A stretch of 64,000 nucleotides of DNA from Oxytricha trifallax (GCA_000711775.1 ARYC01017831.1:25456-89455), one strand, 5' to 3'. Counted from the stretch's first letter, positions 50,595 through 63,363 are shown. Notes: a model not told the origin generated them from the letters alone. A program made the numbers and translations.

Positions 50595-51149
50595 TAATTA
50601 AAGTAGATTTGCTTATTCATGAATGTATGAAAGATTTTTATTGTGAGTTTCTTTTATGTAATAAAGTGGTTTAAAGTATTACAAAAGATCAACTCTTGAC
50701 TTGAATTTTTGTAGAACAAATGTACAGTTCGTTATTTATCATTTCAATCATGCTTTCGGAGTACTTCTTTGATTGATTCATTGACGATTTCTAGTAAAGT
50801 CACAGTTAATTCTTGAGAAAAATGAATTCCTTTGCTTAATCTTCACTGAAGACCGCACTCCCGTGGACCACAAGATGTTCAAATCATTCGTAAACCTAAT
50901 CGAGTTTCAATAATCGTGACAGCCATTCGGAATTGACATTTTTAAAAACAAAAATGAAAAGAAACCTCAATTCACCAGATTATATCCACTATGAATGTAT
51001 TCTGAACATTTGTCAGATGTTGTGGTGGACTACCTCTAATAAAATTTGCAAAGCAATTTTTCTGACTTTTAAAAAGTATGCAATTTGAATTCAATATTAG
51101 GACTTCGATGAAACTCTCACTAGGGTTCTTCTCTGCTAAGTTATAAACA
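50595..51149 (+). other. unique spacer between modules with broken coding-like frames
   Basis: This 555-bp segment is absent from the second junction. Plus-strand frames look protein-like in patches. LILEKNEFLCLIFTEDRTPV and MFKSFVNLIEFQQ are followed by TGA, and another frame gives NSPDYIHYECILNICQML. Three or more TGAs interrupt the first frame. It probably represents a decayed gene or mobile-element piece; not recognised. Confidence 0.35.
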
Positions 51150-51241
51150 AATTAATATAAAAGAATTAAAGATTTGGGAGAAATGAAAAATAAATGAACA
51201 AACAACCAATTATATGCAATTAATCTAATTACAAGTTTTAC

Positions 51242-51885
51242 TCACTATTTAAACTACTACTCAATCTCTTCTAGGATAACTTTCACTGACTCCTGATGCA
51301 CTTGGGAGTACTTGCCTCGTCTGATCTCCTCTGCCTACGGCTTGATGTTCGCGGTGTACCAGGCAAGGAGCTTGTCCGCCTACAAGGGTCTCGCACTGCT
51401 TCACGAGGAGGTTGAGGATCTTCTCTGGGAGCAGGGGACACTTGGCGAAGATCTTTCTGAGGAATGTGTGCAGCTGGTCTTCGGAGTTCTCCTACATAAG
51501 TTGCAGCCGGTTCCTGTATCTCAAGGACCTTTGACTGGGGGTGAGCTTCTTGTAGGGGCCGGGGTTGCTCTTCTTCAAAGATTGCTCGATGTCCTGCTTG
51601 AAGTGTTTGAGATCTGAGCGTGCTCCTGTTACCACCTGCCAGTGCCATGCCATGAGTGCCTCAGCCTCGTGAGCTGCGGGCGCCCCCGATCTTCTCATGA
51701 CTTCGTGGACCCTGGGCAGCTCTGGAAATGACGCGAGGTGATGTCTGTACTCGTGAATTAGAGCTAGCTGATCTCTGACTTGGAGGAGGGACTGCATGAT
51801 CTTGGCCTCTTCCTAGGAGCTGGTGGTCTTGTCATCCTGAGAATGTTTTTATCTCTGTAGGGTTTGGTGCCATGTTTTGTCTAAT
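51242..51885 (-). pseudogene. module ORF A, copy 2, with +1 frameshift
   Basis: Nearly identical to copy 1 but has one additional base at about 51384 (CTACAAGGG against CTACAGGG). This breaks the frame between KQCETL and ADKLLAWY. The N-terminal core is intact, with Asn to His and Arg to His type substitutions. Either a real frameshift or an assembly indel. Confidence 0.5.
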
Positions 51886-52222
51886 TAAATTCAAATGTTA
51901 AAAATAATATATTACAGATAGTCGTTAATTTAGTGTATTTAAGCGGTATTAATATAATAGGTCTGATCAAAAATACTTACCTCAAATTTTCTACATATGA
52001 TTTTTTGGCAAACAGTATTGCAAACGATGACAAAAAAGAATTTTTCTCTTGAGGGGGTGGCAGGGGCACCACGCGATTCTCCATATTTCATTTTACGGAA
52101 ATGGAATGTCCGACTCAGACATCTATCCCAGGGGCCGAGATAATTCAAGATCATTATTGGGGTAGAAATGTTGGGCTGAATTATGGAAATCTTGAATACC
52201 ATATCAACTTGGAAAGTTTTAA

Positions 52223-52451
52223 TCAGACATTCCTCAAGCTCAAGTGGTCCAGGGCCGCGACCAGGGTCCTCTGGAACTCGTGCTGAAGCCAGCGCCTGTC
52301 CATCTGCGAGATTAGGAGGGGCAGGTGTGCGATGTACTCGTGCAGTTGCTTCCTATAGGGATTACGATAAGTGAGCTTGCTTAGGAGCGTTGGCGGATCC
52401 TGCTCTAAGCTAGAAGGAATTCCTCTGCATAGCAGTGTATTTGCCTTGACG
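52223..52451 (-). CDS. module ORF B, copy 2
   Basis: Counterpart of the copy-1 fragment at 47730-47958, with the same frame and TGA and a few substitutions (for example the region around 52268-52290). Description and uncertainty are as for copy 1. Confidence 0.35.
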
Positions 52452-52489
52452 GATTCTCATCTAATATTATAGTATATCAATTACTCAAT

Positions 52490-53382
52490 GAGTCTTACTT
52501 GTTGTCTGTAGGAGGAATTCTGAGTGCCTTCAATATCTGCTAATGTGGTAGGATCAGATGTAGCTACAGTGTTGTGGCCAGTGTTAGCCCAGATGTTCAT
52601 GACGAATGCAGCAAGGATATTGACTTCAACCTTCAAATGCTGTTGATGAAGTTGTTAGTTGGATAAACGAATGATTCAGTTAAACCATAGCTGAACACAA
52701 AATGATGCTCTCGTCAATAAGTGCTTCAACATCGGCTTGAGGGAAGGTTGTGGTGTCTTCATAGAGGACGGCACTAATCTTGCTGAAAGTCATAGCAACA
52801 TATGAAGTCTAAGAAACATCTCCTACAGTTTGGTCTGAGAATCTCAAGTGGTCGAGGACCAGAGTGTCCGTTAAGCCGCCTAGATTAACGACCCAGTAAT
52901 GGGTGCCCAGGTAGGGGATCTCCACATCCTCCACCAGGCTTAGCTGAGGGCGTCGTCTCCAACTGATCTCTCATAGTATGAATGGGGCTCACATCAGAGA
53001 TGGTTTTAGTGGTTGCAGTTGTCATCTTCTACCTTTAGGTTTCCATAGGGCCCCCACCTCTGACCTCGGGCGTGTCTGCCCTATTAGGTAGTGTCGTTCT
53101 CGATCGCAAGGTCTGATCCATCGTTTCATCGTTGCCCCTTTCGCACATGTAGGTGCCTTCTTTTGGAAATGTGAGATTTCTAACGGCCGCCCTCATCTCA
53201 ATGCTGTGCTCGACGATCTCCCTGTGGTGGGTGGTGACATTGTCGCCGAAGATGGTGACCACCACGTCGTGAATCTCCTTCTTTGATCTCTTACTAACGG
53301 TCATGTTGTCCAGGAGGCAGCGCAGCCAGGCCTCGAAGATGGCGGCGTCGAGGGTGTGAGTGGGCGTGAAGAACGCCTGCAT
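52490..53382 (-). pseudogene. module ORF C, copy 2, additionally shifted
   Basis: MQAFF start at 53382 as in copy 1. The first 115 residues are identical to copy 1. It shares the frame changes of copy 1 and has one A fewer near 52700 within IIFVFS, adding a further shift. Confidence 0.4.
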
Positions 53383-55079
53383 CTTGGGAGAGAGCTACTG
53401 CATGTCCAGCTCTGGCGTTTAGGATGAGAGGAAAGGTATTATGTTATTAGACACTCTGTTATCAGGGCTCAGCATTAGTATGGGTGGGATTGGGTTTTAT
53501 AATAATAATTAGTTAAGGATATATGGAATAAATTTTAACTCAGATCAATCATTAAATTTGTTAGCTTTTTAATTTGCGAAGGCCCCCCTATATATATATT
53601 GTACTATTGTTAATTTATTAAAAGCTACCAAATCAATCTATAATAATTAAAATACTATATTTATTTAAATTCAAATTTAAAATAACAACCACCCTATCTC
53701 CATTCATTTCATTCTTTTATATGATTGTTCGATGTAAAAGAGTCTGTAAATGATTAAAATGCCATTTTTCAATTCTAAATTGTTATGAGCCATAATTTCC
53801 TTCTAAGCTTCAAATTTAGATGATTTATAGATATTCAAAGCACGAAAGCACATTTTAAATTCAGTTCTTACAGACTTAATTAAAACATAGAAGTTTGACT
53901 TTGACAAGAGATCAAAGCCAATTCGAATTTCTTATGTAAAAATAATATTTTCAAATTTTGCCATTTTTTCAAAATTTAACATAAAATTTCAATTTAACTC
54001 AATAAATTTAAAGGTCATTTGATGATTTCTACAATCGCAAAGCTAGAAATTTACACTAATCTCTATCACAACTTGAAATTTATTTTTTGTTATGAAACCT
54101 TATGCTGGAATTGTCAAAGAAAAAAGTTTTATGATGTGAGAAAGCATCGAAAAATGCATTAAATTCTATCCTTGTCAAGCAACTAAATAAATAAAAAGAT
54201 ATGCAATAATAACTCTAAATTTAAAATACTTCGAATTTAATAAAATTTAATCTCAATTGTTGCAAGCTTGAAGATATTTTGATATTTAAAGAACGAAAAA
54301 ACCTTGAATGAACACATTTAAAAAGCACATTATTAACGGGACTTTAAGTTGATTCACATAAACTTGATTGTTTGATCTAATAGTTACTATAAAGGATTTG
54401 TATGCCCGCGAAGTTCAAACATCATATGAATTAAATATTCCTCTTGATGAATTATTCGAGCTTAATATGCTGTGTCAACCATTCTAAGCTCAATGATCTA
54501 TATGCATTTTGATAAAGCCCGTTCAAATTGAATCAACGAGTGAGTAAAACTCAATTCTCAAGCAATCGTCAAAAGCCTTCTAAAATATAAGCTGTTATAG
54601 GCATCTTTTTTAGTTTATTTATATATCTTAAAAAGAGACTTAGTTCTTTTGAACTTTATCAATTTAAATTTAAGGTGTAACTTACCTAGCTTATCTATTA
54701 TGGCAGCCAGCTTTTAAGTTTATTTAGATTCATCAATTTTCATTAGCTATTCTAGTTAACTGATTGCATGGAGAGATATATAAAACTGTCCTAAAAGTGT
54801 GTGATGCATTATTTCTTTACTATGATTTTAACCTGAAAATTAAATTTCCGCAATAAAATTTTGGAAATTCGTCAATTTAATTTTCAATCTCCAATAAATA
54901 CTTAATTTCCTATTTTGTGAGAATTAAGCATCTTCTCGTCGGCAAAAAGGGAAATGAAAAGATAAAATAATTTAGATTATTGAAAGTTGATTAAGCTCTA
55001 TCAATTCATTTGAGCCGAAACTAAGTGAAAGTCTTGAAATTACTTGTTACAAATCTTAGCTTTCACAACAACAATAAAA

Positions 55080-57660
55080 ACTCATATTTTTTTTAAGGTT
55101 TCTTTTAATATTTATTTTCTACTCAATATTTAGAAGAATTTTCTTATAATTTTGTACCTTTTTTTTATTAAAATGATTTTTATTTTCTTAATATTTGATT
55201 CTTTTTTTAATATGTTATTATTTTATTATATTAATATTTTCAATTTATAAAAATATAAAATAAGTTTTGAAGCAAAGCGTATCTTAATATACCTTTGTTT
55301 TGCAAATTATATTCTCTTGAATCAAATTTTTTAAGACTGTTTTATGGTTATTATTTTAAAATTGTGAAAATTATATTTCATGATTTAATTAAAATTTAGT
55401 GAATCTTTAAAAGAATTTTAGTCTTTATATATATGATCATTTAAATTCTAAACTACTCTGAAATTTCTCAAAATAATCATCATGACGATGCTATCTATGA
55501 TTGTCACTAATGCTTCAAGTTATTTTTCATGAAATTTAGCAATTCTCTTGAAGTTACTAAAGAAATATTTTTGTTATTTTTTTCTGTTTTTTTACTCTGT
55601 AATCTTAGTTTATAAATTAGCTAAACATCTTTTTTTAAAAGTTTCATTTCCTCATCTGAAGATTGACTTTGAAAATTTATTTGGTAAGAAAGTCAATAAT
55701 ATTGAGACACTTTAGATTTTTACATATTTCATTTCTACATTTTTTTGTGTTGATTTATATCAAGTTTATTTAATAATTGCTATCATATAATTGCTTATAA
55801 ATATTAATTGTAGTTTTAAATTAAATTAAAAATCTAAAACTTTTTTATCAAAGATTTACAAATATTACAAAATTAATTTTATACTAAAATATACTAAGAA
55901 ATATATTAGAAATATAAATTGGATTTAATCAGATAAAATTAAAATCTTATAAATATAAAATTTTAGAAGATTAGTTACTTTAATTGAAAATTTAAACAAA
56001 ATCCTATTAAATATGCTAAAGTATAGTAAAACTAAATTTTATATTTTTACAATAAAAGAAAATACCAATCTTTTACATTTTTAGTTCTTAAATACTACAA
56101 AACCCTTAGGTACTTTGATATTTATTAGACTAATATTTTTAAGAACAGATTTTGGGGCATTTTTTCATAATAAATGGAGAAATTTTGCTCATTATTATAA
56201 TTTATATTTTTTTCCAAATGATAATTTAGACCTTAAATAATAAGGATTTGATGAAGTTTACTTTAATTAATTTATGAAATATATAGAGTTTTTTGACAAG
56301 TGAACTAATTTATAATTTAATTTTCATCAAGATTCTCAGTAATACATAAAAAATTTGAAATATTTTGTTTTTAATTTTGACATTGAAAAATATCAATTAA
56401 AATTCTAAGTTCCTTGAATTAAATAGATTTCATTTTTCTCAAGTTAATCTTTTATAGAGTAATTAAATTTGAATGAAATTAATTTTGTCTGATATAGAGT
56501 TTTTATTTTAAATTGACGATTTATGATAAAAAAAATATTTAATTGTTAACTAATATATTTTCTATTACTGTAATTAATTAATATTGTTAGACTTTTAAAT
56601 CATATATAATGATTGAAGAAATTATTAAGTAATTATGAATCTTTCAAAGGTTTATAGCCCTAAAAATTGAGAATAATATTTTTGTTAAAAATAGAAAAAC
56701 TTAAGAATTCACAGATACTTATTGATCCTATAAGAAATGCCATATTAAGTAATTTATATTGAGTAAAATTATTTTTCTCAAAAAGTATAAAACATCGACA
56801 TATTAGAAATTTAAATAAAATTTCTTTGTTTCAATTTTACTTACTATATAGAATTATAAAATTTTTTTTGGTTATAAGTGAGTTGTAGAAATACATATTT
56901 CACATATATACAACAGATAATATTAATAAATTAAGAATAATCATGAATCTAACTATAATTATTAACTTTTTAATTTTGCATTATTATAGCAAATGTAATC
57001 ATATATAACAATTATATTTATTTTGAGTTATTAAAAGTACAACAATGTATAGAGTTTATATAATTACTTATAATATGTTTAAAATATACTTAAGCTATTA
57101 ACAATTTTTATATTTAACAAAATGTACTAACTTTCATTTAAAATGATAGTTAATTTAAAAATATTTCTAATCTATTCATTTTGCAGATGTAGAATCCTGA
57201 TTATGTTAACTTTTTTATAATTAATCTATAGAATCTAATTAAATATATATTCAAACTAGAGTCAATCAGAACTAATTTAATACTATCATAATCAATTTTA
57301 AGGTATGATATATTTGAATAATTAATTATATAATTCGCCATTTCAAAAAAATATTGATAAATATAAGAAGATAAATCATCATTTAATTTTTTAATTCTAA
57401 CATGCTTTAATCTTAAAGATGATAATTCCAATAAGTATTATACTTGAATGATAAGTTGAATATTAGAAATTTTATAGAGTCAAAAATGAGAAGTATACTT
57501 GAATAAATAATAGTTTGTTAGAATTTATCAGTTTTTTGAGAAAATAAATAATGCTTAATTATTAAAATTATATTTTTGTTTTATTTCGAATGAATAAACA
57601 TATATCGAACTCAATTAAGTTTTATGTCGTTGTATAATAAATAGAGCAATGTGTCTCATA
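55080..57660. other. AT-rich gene desert
   Basis: About 2.6 kb of extreme AT content. The longest frame (minus, 57431-57201) gives an Ile/Tyr/Leu/Ser-rich peptide such as SNISYLKIDYDSIK, in keeping with random AT-rich sequence, so I do not call it. No inverted repeat or microsatellite of note was seen. Confidence 0.55.
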
Positions 57661-57836
57661 ATAATCTTCAGCTTTAATCATTAAGTTTTCTAAATTTTTC
57701 CTCTTCTAAATTTATATAGAAGTCGTTTCTTGTCTATTTGAATATAATTATCTTATTAAGAGGTTGATAAAAAAATGGTTGTTAGAGTTAATAGACTATT
57801 TTATACAACAGCTTCTCTCATGAAGAAAAAAGAAGC

Positions 57837-58187
57837 ATGGAATTAAAATCTGAAATACCTGGTTGTACTTCTTACTTTATAGAAAAGCTGATAACTGCTA
57901 TTTACTATATGAAAGAATGCTACAAATTATACAGAGATAGCAAATCTCAAGTAAAGCATGATCTAAGTTAGAGATTTAATGAAGATTATAAAATCAATGA
58001 GATGAACACAGATGCAGGGACACCCACTAAAAGAAGAAAAATGGGAGAAAAAAGGCTGAAAGAGAATGATATGAAAGATAAGCTATATCCTCTAAGAGTT
58101 CATTTGATATGTTAACATATTCTTTCGCTATATTCATTCGTTTAAGTCTAAAACTTACTTTAAAATAAAATATATCATTTCTTTTGA
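57837..58187 (+). CDS. small ORF beside transposase relic (possible TBE accessory ORF)
   Basis: ATG 57837 to TGA 58185-58187, 116 aa. The first ~85 residues look coding: MELKSEIPGCTSYFIEKLIT, then YYMKECYKLYRDSKSQVKHD and a basic TPTKRRKMGEKRLKEND. The remainder is low-complexity. It converges on the transposase at 58207. TBE elements carry accessory ORFs besides the transposase, so this may be one, but I cannot match it. Confidence 0.35.
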
Positions 58188-58206
58188 ACACACTTTAGCT
58201 TTCTCA

Positions 58207-59035
58207 TCACTAACTCACTTAATTTAATCTACAGTTTAAATTATTAAGTTATGCATCAAGTTATAAAGTAAATATTTCTTGTGTAGCCTTTCTAATTCAA
58301 TTAATATTAAATTGATAACTGTAGGGAACATTAAATACAGGTGTTTTGTTTAATCTTTCATGCAAAAGGATCTTTTTGTCAGTGTACATATCTCTGAGCT
58401 ATTATATGAATTTATGTATTACTCAGCTTTTATAGAGTGAATAACATAAGTCTCTAGGCCACTATCTTCATTGATTACACCAAGGATTGCATGAGTTTAT
58501 ATCTTAACCTTTTTATCATAAACTTCTATATTACTATACCTCTTGTACAAAGACCTTGATATGAAGGTATTAAACGTGAATTCTGCCTCTCTGAGTGTAT
58601 GAACTTTATATTATGCTCTTAAGCCCTCTGCATTTAATCGAATATATAATTTAAATTATCCTTATAAAATGGAACATTAAAGTCAATCACTCTCTTAATG
58701 CGATTGACTGTCTTGTAAGATATTCCATTCTTTTTATATATGTTCGCTATAGATTAAGCAGAGATATGAAGTTCAGGGAATTGGTGATAGAACATCACAG
58801 CTATCTAGGCCAGAGAGAAATGAGCCCAGTATTTAAGTGTCTTATAATTAATAAAATAATCGATATGATGCTGCTAAAATATTAAGGGTCTCTTAGATCT
58901 AAGTTGCTATCTCTTAAAATTCAATCCTAATAGAAAGTGATATCTAAAGTTAGCTGGAGATTTATGAAGCGGCCTTTGCTATAGGTGTTTAATTATGAAT
59001 AGGTTTGAGTTGATCACTTTAGTTATTACAACCAT
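58207..59035 (-). pseudogene. Tc1/mariner (TBE-type) transposase, frameshifted
   Basis: From ATG 59035: an N-terminal basic region (HFLLGLNFKRQQLRSKRP), then a helix-turn-helix-like part (LHISAQSIANIYKKNGISYK followed by TVNRIKRVIDFN). A DDE catalytic domain follows: VKIQTHAILGVINEDSGLET and, near 58290, TPVFNVPYSYQFNIN, which is the PYSPxLNxIE motif of Tc1/IS630-family enzymes. At least two frame changes (about 58600 and 58370) and an in-frame TGA directly after the PYS motif mean no intact enzyme. Whether the changes are decay or indels is unclear. TBE identity rests on the ciliate setting and family type. Confidence 0.7.
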
Positions 59036-59249
59036 GTCGCATATAAAACAATGAGTCTAAACACACTGTCAAAACTGACCCCAAACTTCTTAAAATTCAT
59101 TTAAATTGCAAAATTTTAAACTCTAAATCCCTATATAAACCTCTTAAAGCCCAAGTAAAATACGCCTTCATAATCTACTTTAATCAATCAAACTACTGAA
59201 GCGTTTGGAATTTAGAGTATTGCATATTTATATACATAATTTGAATCAC

Positions 59250-60473
59250 TATTACTAAAATAGAGTTGATTTGGGAAAATTGAAAAATAAAATAAATAAT
59301 TCAAATATATATTAATCTAACTCCCACTAATTAAAGAAGTTTGTATATCAAAATTGATTCAGTAGACTTGCTGTTATGTCTAAAAATGTCCCAGTTACTA
59401 ATACTGGCGGATGATGTTACTGTGATTTCTTGGAAAACGATTTTTGACACATTTGGCAGACAAAATCATAAAATCTCCCGTGTATTATAGAGGATTTGCC
59501 ACAATTAAAATAGGGCAAAGTGATTAGTATAAATGTGATTTATAATATATTAATCTTTATTATTATTTAAAGCATCAGTAGCAGTAGTAGCGCTGTAAAA
59601 TACCTAGAGGGGTTCAGATATTCATTAAATTGCAATTTACAGGCTAAGCCTTGGAATTTGACTTCAGTACCTTGCCTTGAATGAAATTGAAATCTTCACA
59701 TTGATACTTTTGCTCGAAGTATAAACCAATAATTTATGAGAGGAATTGATCCTAATAGTTGTTTCAGTAATAGAAATCGGAGCTAGCTAATGTGACAGTG
59801 ATTTTGTTGGTATTGTTAATAGATCTTAGTTCTTGAATGGTTTGAGCACAGATATTATCAGTCATACCAGTGTTTTTTAATTTATTTAAAACAAGTGACC
59901 TATAATTTCCACTGAGATATTGTCTAGCACTATTTGTAACGAATAATGCATTAGGATCTAAATTTGCGCGCATCAATGCGAACATTTTTAATACAGCTAA
60001 TCCCTCCTTTGCGAAACTATATAGTACTAAAAATTAAAAGGGAATCTTACGTTGCTAATCTATTTCTCATAAAGAATGGTACAAGCTTGTAAATTGCAAT
60101 TTAATGAATATCTGAACCTCTCTAGGTATTTTACAGCGCTACTACTGCTACTGATGCTTTAATAAAAAAAATTATATATTATAAATCACATTTATACTAA
60201 TCACTTTGCCCTATTTTAATTGTGGCAAATCCTCTATAATACACGGGAGATTTTATGATTTTGTCTGCCAAATGTGTCAAAAATCGTTTTCCAAGAAATC
60301 ACAGTAACATCATCCGCCAGTATTAGTAACTGGGACATTTTTAGACATAACAGCAAGTTACTGAATCAATTTTGATATACAAACTTCTTTAATTAGTGGG
60401 AGTTAGATTAATATATATTTGAATTATTTATTTTATTTTTCAATTTTCCCAAATCAACTCTATTTTAGTAATA
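59250..60473. mobile_element. 1.22-kb palindromic element, ~390-bp arms, TA flanks
   Basis: Arms 59250-59641 and 60088-60473 are ~95% reverse complements. The termini are TTACTAAAATAGAGTTGATT and its complement, bounded by TA on both sides, as left by Tc1/mariner-type insertion. The inner arm ends share GTAGCAGTAGTAGCGC-like and AATTGCAATTTA-like blocks. The interior (59642-60087) is single-copy and carries a minus-strand ORF. It lies next to the transposase relic at 58.2-59.0 kb. Confidence 0.85.
59764..60030 (-). CDS. unidentified ORF inside palindromic element
   Basis: The minus-strand frame begins after a splice-like TTTTTAG near 60031 (VLYSFAKEGLAVLKMFALMR). It continues LDPNALFVTNSARQYLSGNY, then MTDNICAQTIQELRSINNTN, ending ASSDFYY at TGA 59764. 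The first ATG in frame is at 59985. About 88 codons, protein-like composition, no domain recognised. It may be a host-gene fragment captured between transposon arms, or the remnant of the element's own gene. Confidence 0.45.
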   Translation of the reverse strand, partial: LVLYSFAKEGLAVLKMFALMRANLDPNALFVTNSARQYLSGNYRSLVLNKLKNTGMTDNICAQTIQELRSINNTNKITVTLASSDFYY

Positions 60474-62810
60474 TTAAGAATTATTATATCTCACCAAATA
60501 AAAAATATGTTAAATTAATGCTCAATTTTTTAAGTATTTCGTCCTGCATTATAATGACGCATTTAAATTGCTGTTAATATTACTTATGTATCTTAATGAA
60601 TTTTTGGATATGAGTCGATATTCCATTCATTAATTATATGTGTTAATTTTTATTTTTTATAATTTATGTTTTTTTTATTAAATCTACAAAATAACCCTTA
60701 CATAACTATATCATACACTTTAAATAGAATAGATTTCAAGTTGGTAGTTATTTAAGTAATTAGTGATGAAAATTTTACAAGCAAAGTCTAAATCATATGT
60801 ATATCAATACTTTTTATTCATTTAGAAATATAATATCGATTTAAAAATATTATTATAAAAAAGAGTTTATCAAAAATAATTGATTAATGAATATATAATT
60901 AATTTAGCCTTTAACAATTCAATTCTAAATGAAAGTTAAATGTTTATGGATAAATATATGATTGCATCTATTTTATGATGTTGCAAACTTTAACTAATAT
61001 ACTAGATTAGTTAAATATTAAGCTATCTTTTCTTGTTTTAGTAAATAATATGCCAGTAAAAGAAATAATAAAAAAGAAAAATTTAACTGATTTACGACCC
61101 ACTTATATTGAAAAAACTTCAATTGAAATTAATATTAAGAAGAATAAATCATTAAAATTATTTAACTTTCGATTTAATGTTTATAGACTCAGCTTGATTA
61201 TAATATCTATAACTTAATAAAGATTAAATGGTTAGAATATATTTAATATTTGACCTTATAATTAACTAGGTAAAGGCAAAGATTTTCTTCTGGTAAATAT
61301 TCTATGTCCAACAGATGGATATAATATCTTACAAATTCTAAAGATAAATTTATTTAAGAGTTTAAGCTATAATGCAAATCAAGAGAAAATACTTAATTTT
61401 TTAGCAAATGGGATTAAAACTATTATACAGGATACGTTTAATTTTTCATTATCTTAAAATAGTATTTAATCGTGGTTTTTTTTCAGATATCCAAAACTAG
61501 TAAGATTGCTAAAATTCATATTGTATAATTAATAAATATATATTAGATGGTACATTATTTATTATGCAGAAAGATTTTTAGACAAAATCAATATTTATTG
61601 AATTTATATTGAAAAATAATTCTTTTAATTAAATATTTCAATTTTAAGCAATTTTTAACAGTCTTTTTTTATTATAATTCATTATATTCTCTATTATCAA
61701 TGGGCGAAATGCTATTTTTAATATATATTTATTAAATTGAAAGTCTATGAAGATCCCTTGTATATAACATGCTAAAATATAAAAGCCTGTAGGTCATTCA
61801 TTTTAAGTATCATCTGATTCCGAACTCAATTTATAAAAAAAGAAAATTGTATTCTGATAACAAAAATTACTGATAAGCTTCAATTGACTCACTATTTTTT
61901 AACTACTATGGCTACAGAAAACGTGCATTTTTTAACAAGTTTAATTGTTTTCAACCACTATATCACATTTCTCTTTAAGATAGTAACTAAAATAATCTAT
62001 ATTTATTTTTGACTTCCTAACTTCTGTATGTGTACATTTATCCATATCTTTGCCACAATTTTATAAGAGTTTTCTATACTTTTATTAATACTTTTGCTTT
62101 TCTGATATAACTTTGCTAGATTTATACTTTTGAGGATTATATTTACAACAAGATTCGTATATTATTATTTTTGTTGTTAAAGATTCTTCTATCATTGATA
62201 TATTGTGAAACAATTATTAAGTTGATGGTCTTTGTTTGTAACTTTTAATTTAAAAGATTAATATTAATCAAGCAAATTGCTCTATAAGTCTTAGTTAAGT
62301 TTTATTTAAGTTATAATTACTCAAAGTTAATTTATAATTCATCCTTATTAAAAAGATATTTATTTTAGTTAAAATTTATCACCACTTTTATTTTATAGCT
62401 GAATACACTTACGATTAATATTATTCATAATTATTACCTTCTTTATCGACTCTTTCTCTTAAGGAAATTAAAGTTTTCGTTGAATAAATTAAATAGATGC
62501 TCTTTTTCCATTCAGAATTTGTTTAAAAGCATTTAAAGATAGTTTGCTTTACAAAGTCAAATATCTAAAATATATATTAAACTGAAATTTAATTTATGCA
62601 TTTAAATTTAATCGTATTTTTTTTTCAATTAAAAATTAGCTTGAATGAATGATAATACAATCCTTAAAATAGAATAAGTTATCTTTAAATGTGAATAGAA
62701 GTCATCTTTAGCAAAATTAAATCTTCTAATTAATGTTTATATTAGGCTACTTAATTTATTTAAATTCTTAACTCATAATTTAATTAACTCAATTAATCTT
62801 GATTTTATAT
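60474..62810. other. AT-rich gene desert
   Basis: No protein-like frame was found on either strand over 2.3 kb. Sequence is of similar composition to 55.1-57.6 kb. No repeat was recognised. Confidence 0.55.
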
Positions 62811-62814
62811 AAAC

Positions 62815-63363
62815 AGAAGAGTCTTCCAACCAATTTCCATGGATCAGAGAATGCATTGAATTTGCTTTATTCAGCAAGTTATTTAAATGTTAGTTATCAT
62901 GTCTTCCCAGTCCCTTGAATATAAATTCAACCTTGTTTAATACAAGGTCAATCTTAATTTAGACTATTAAATACCAAAATATTTTATATTCAGGACTTTT
63001 CCTCGAATAAACGAATACGGATCAACTTTCTTAAACTACTATTTAATAAGGAGAAAATTGAATTTGACACAAATGATGTTTCAATAGGTGATGACAAGCT
63101 AGCCACGTCATTAGAGACTCATGCTCCAGATCAATCGGATTTTTAACCGGAAAGAAAATTATAAATTCATAGAATTCCTAATGAATGATGTATAAAGTTA
63201 AAAGATTATCAAGATCCAAAGCAAGAATCTTTTTTAACTTGAAGATAATAATAAAAATATGATTAAATTCAAAAATCAAAAGAGACTTGCACATAAACAT
63301 AAAATTGAGGAGCAACTCATATAATTACAATAATAAATACAAGTAATTACTAATGAGTTTTGA
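62815..63363 (+). CDS. unidentified gene, coiled-coil C-terminus
   Basis: Blocks reading rightward: ESSNQFPWIRECIEFALFSK (62818-62880), then after an intron-like stretch ending TATTCAG (about 62995), FSSNKRIRINFLKLLFNKEK followed by FDTNDVSIGDDKLATSLETH. After a one-frame change near 63165 comes FIEFLMNDVQSQKII and a Lys/Gln/Glu coiled coil ending IQVITNEF at TGA 63361-63363. No start was determined; the 5' part may lie further left behind an IES. Function unknown. Confidence 0.45.

Larger units (their letters stand above)
51150..55079. repeat. direct repeat copy 2, ~3.93-kb composite module
   Basis: Same orientation and order as copy 1, with a period of 4,492 bp. Differences visible by eye include one extra A at 51384, one A fewer near 52700, several single substitutions, and a shorter (CAA)n end. 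Both ends coincide with the ends of copy 1, defining the module boundaries precisely. Confidence 0.9.

Noticed and set aside
50640..51130. TGA read as Trp to open the spacer frame
   Set aside because: Tryptophan is TGG in every recognised gene here and several genes end at TGA, so recoding is not supported.
57201..57431. 76-aa minus-strand ORF
   Set aside because: Ile/Tyr/Leu-rich composition is what AT-rich sequence yields when TGA is the only stop; no motif and no neighbour support.
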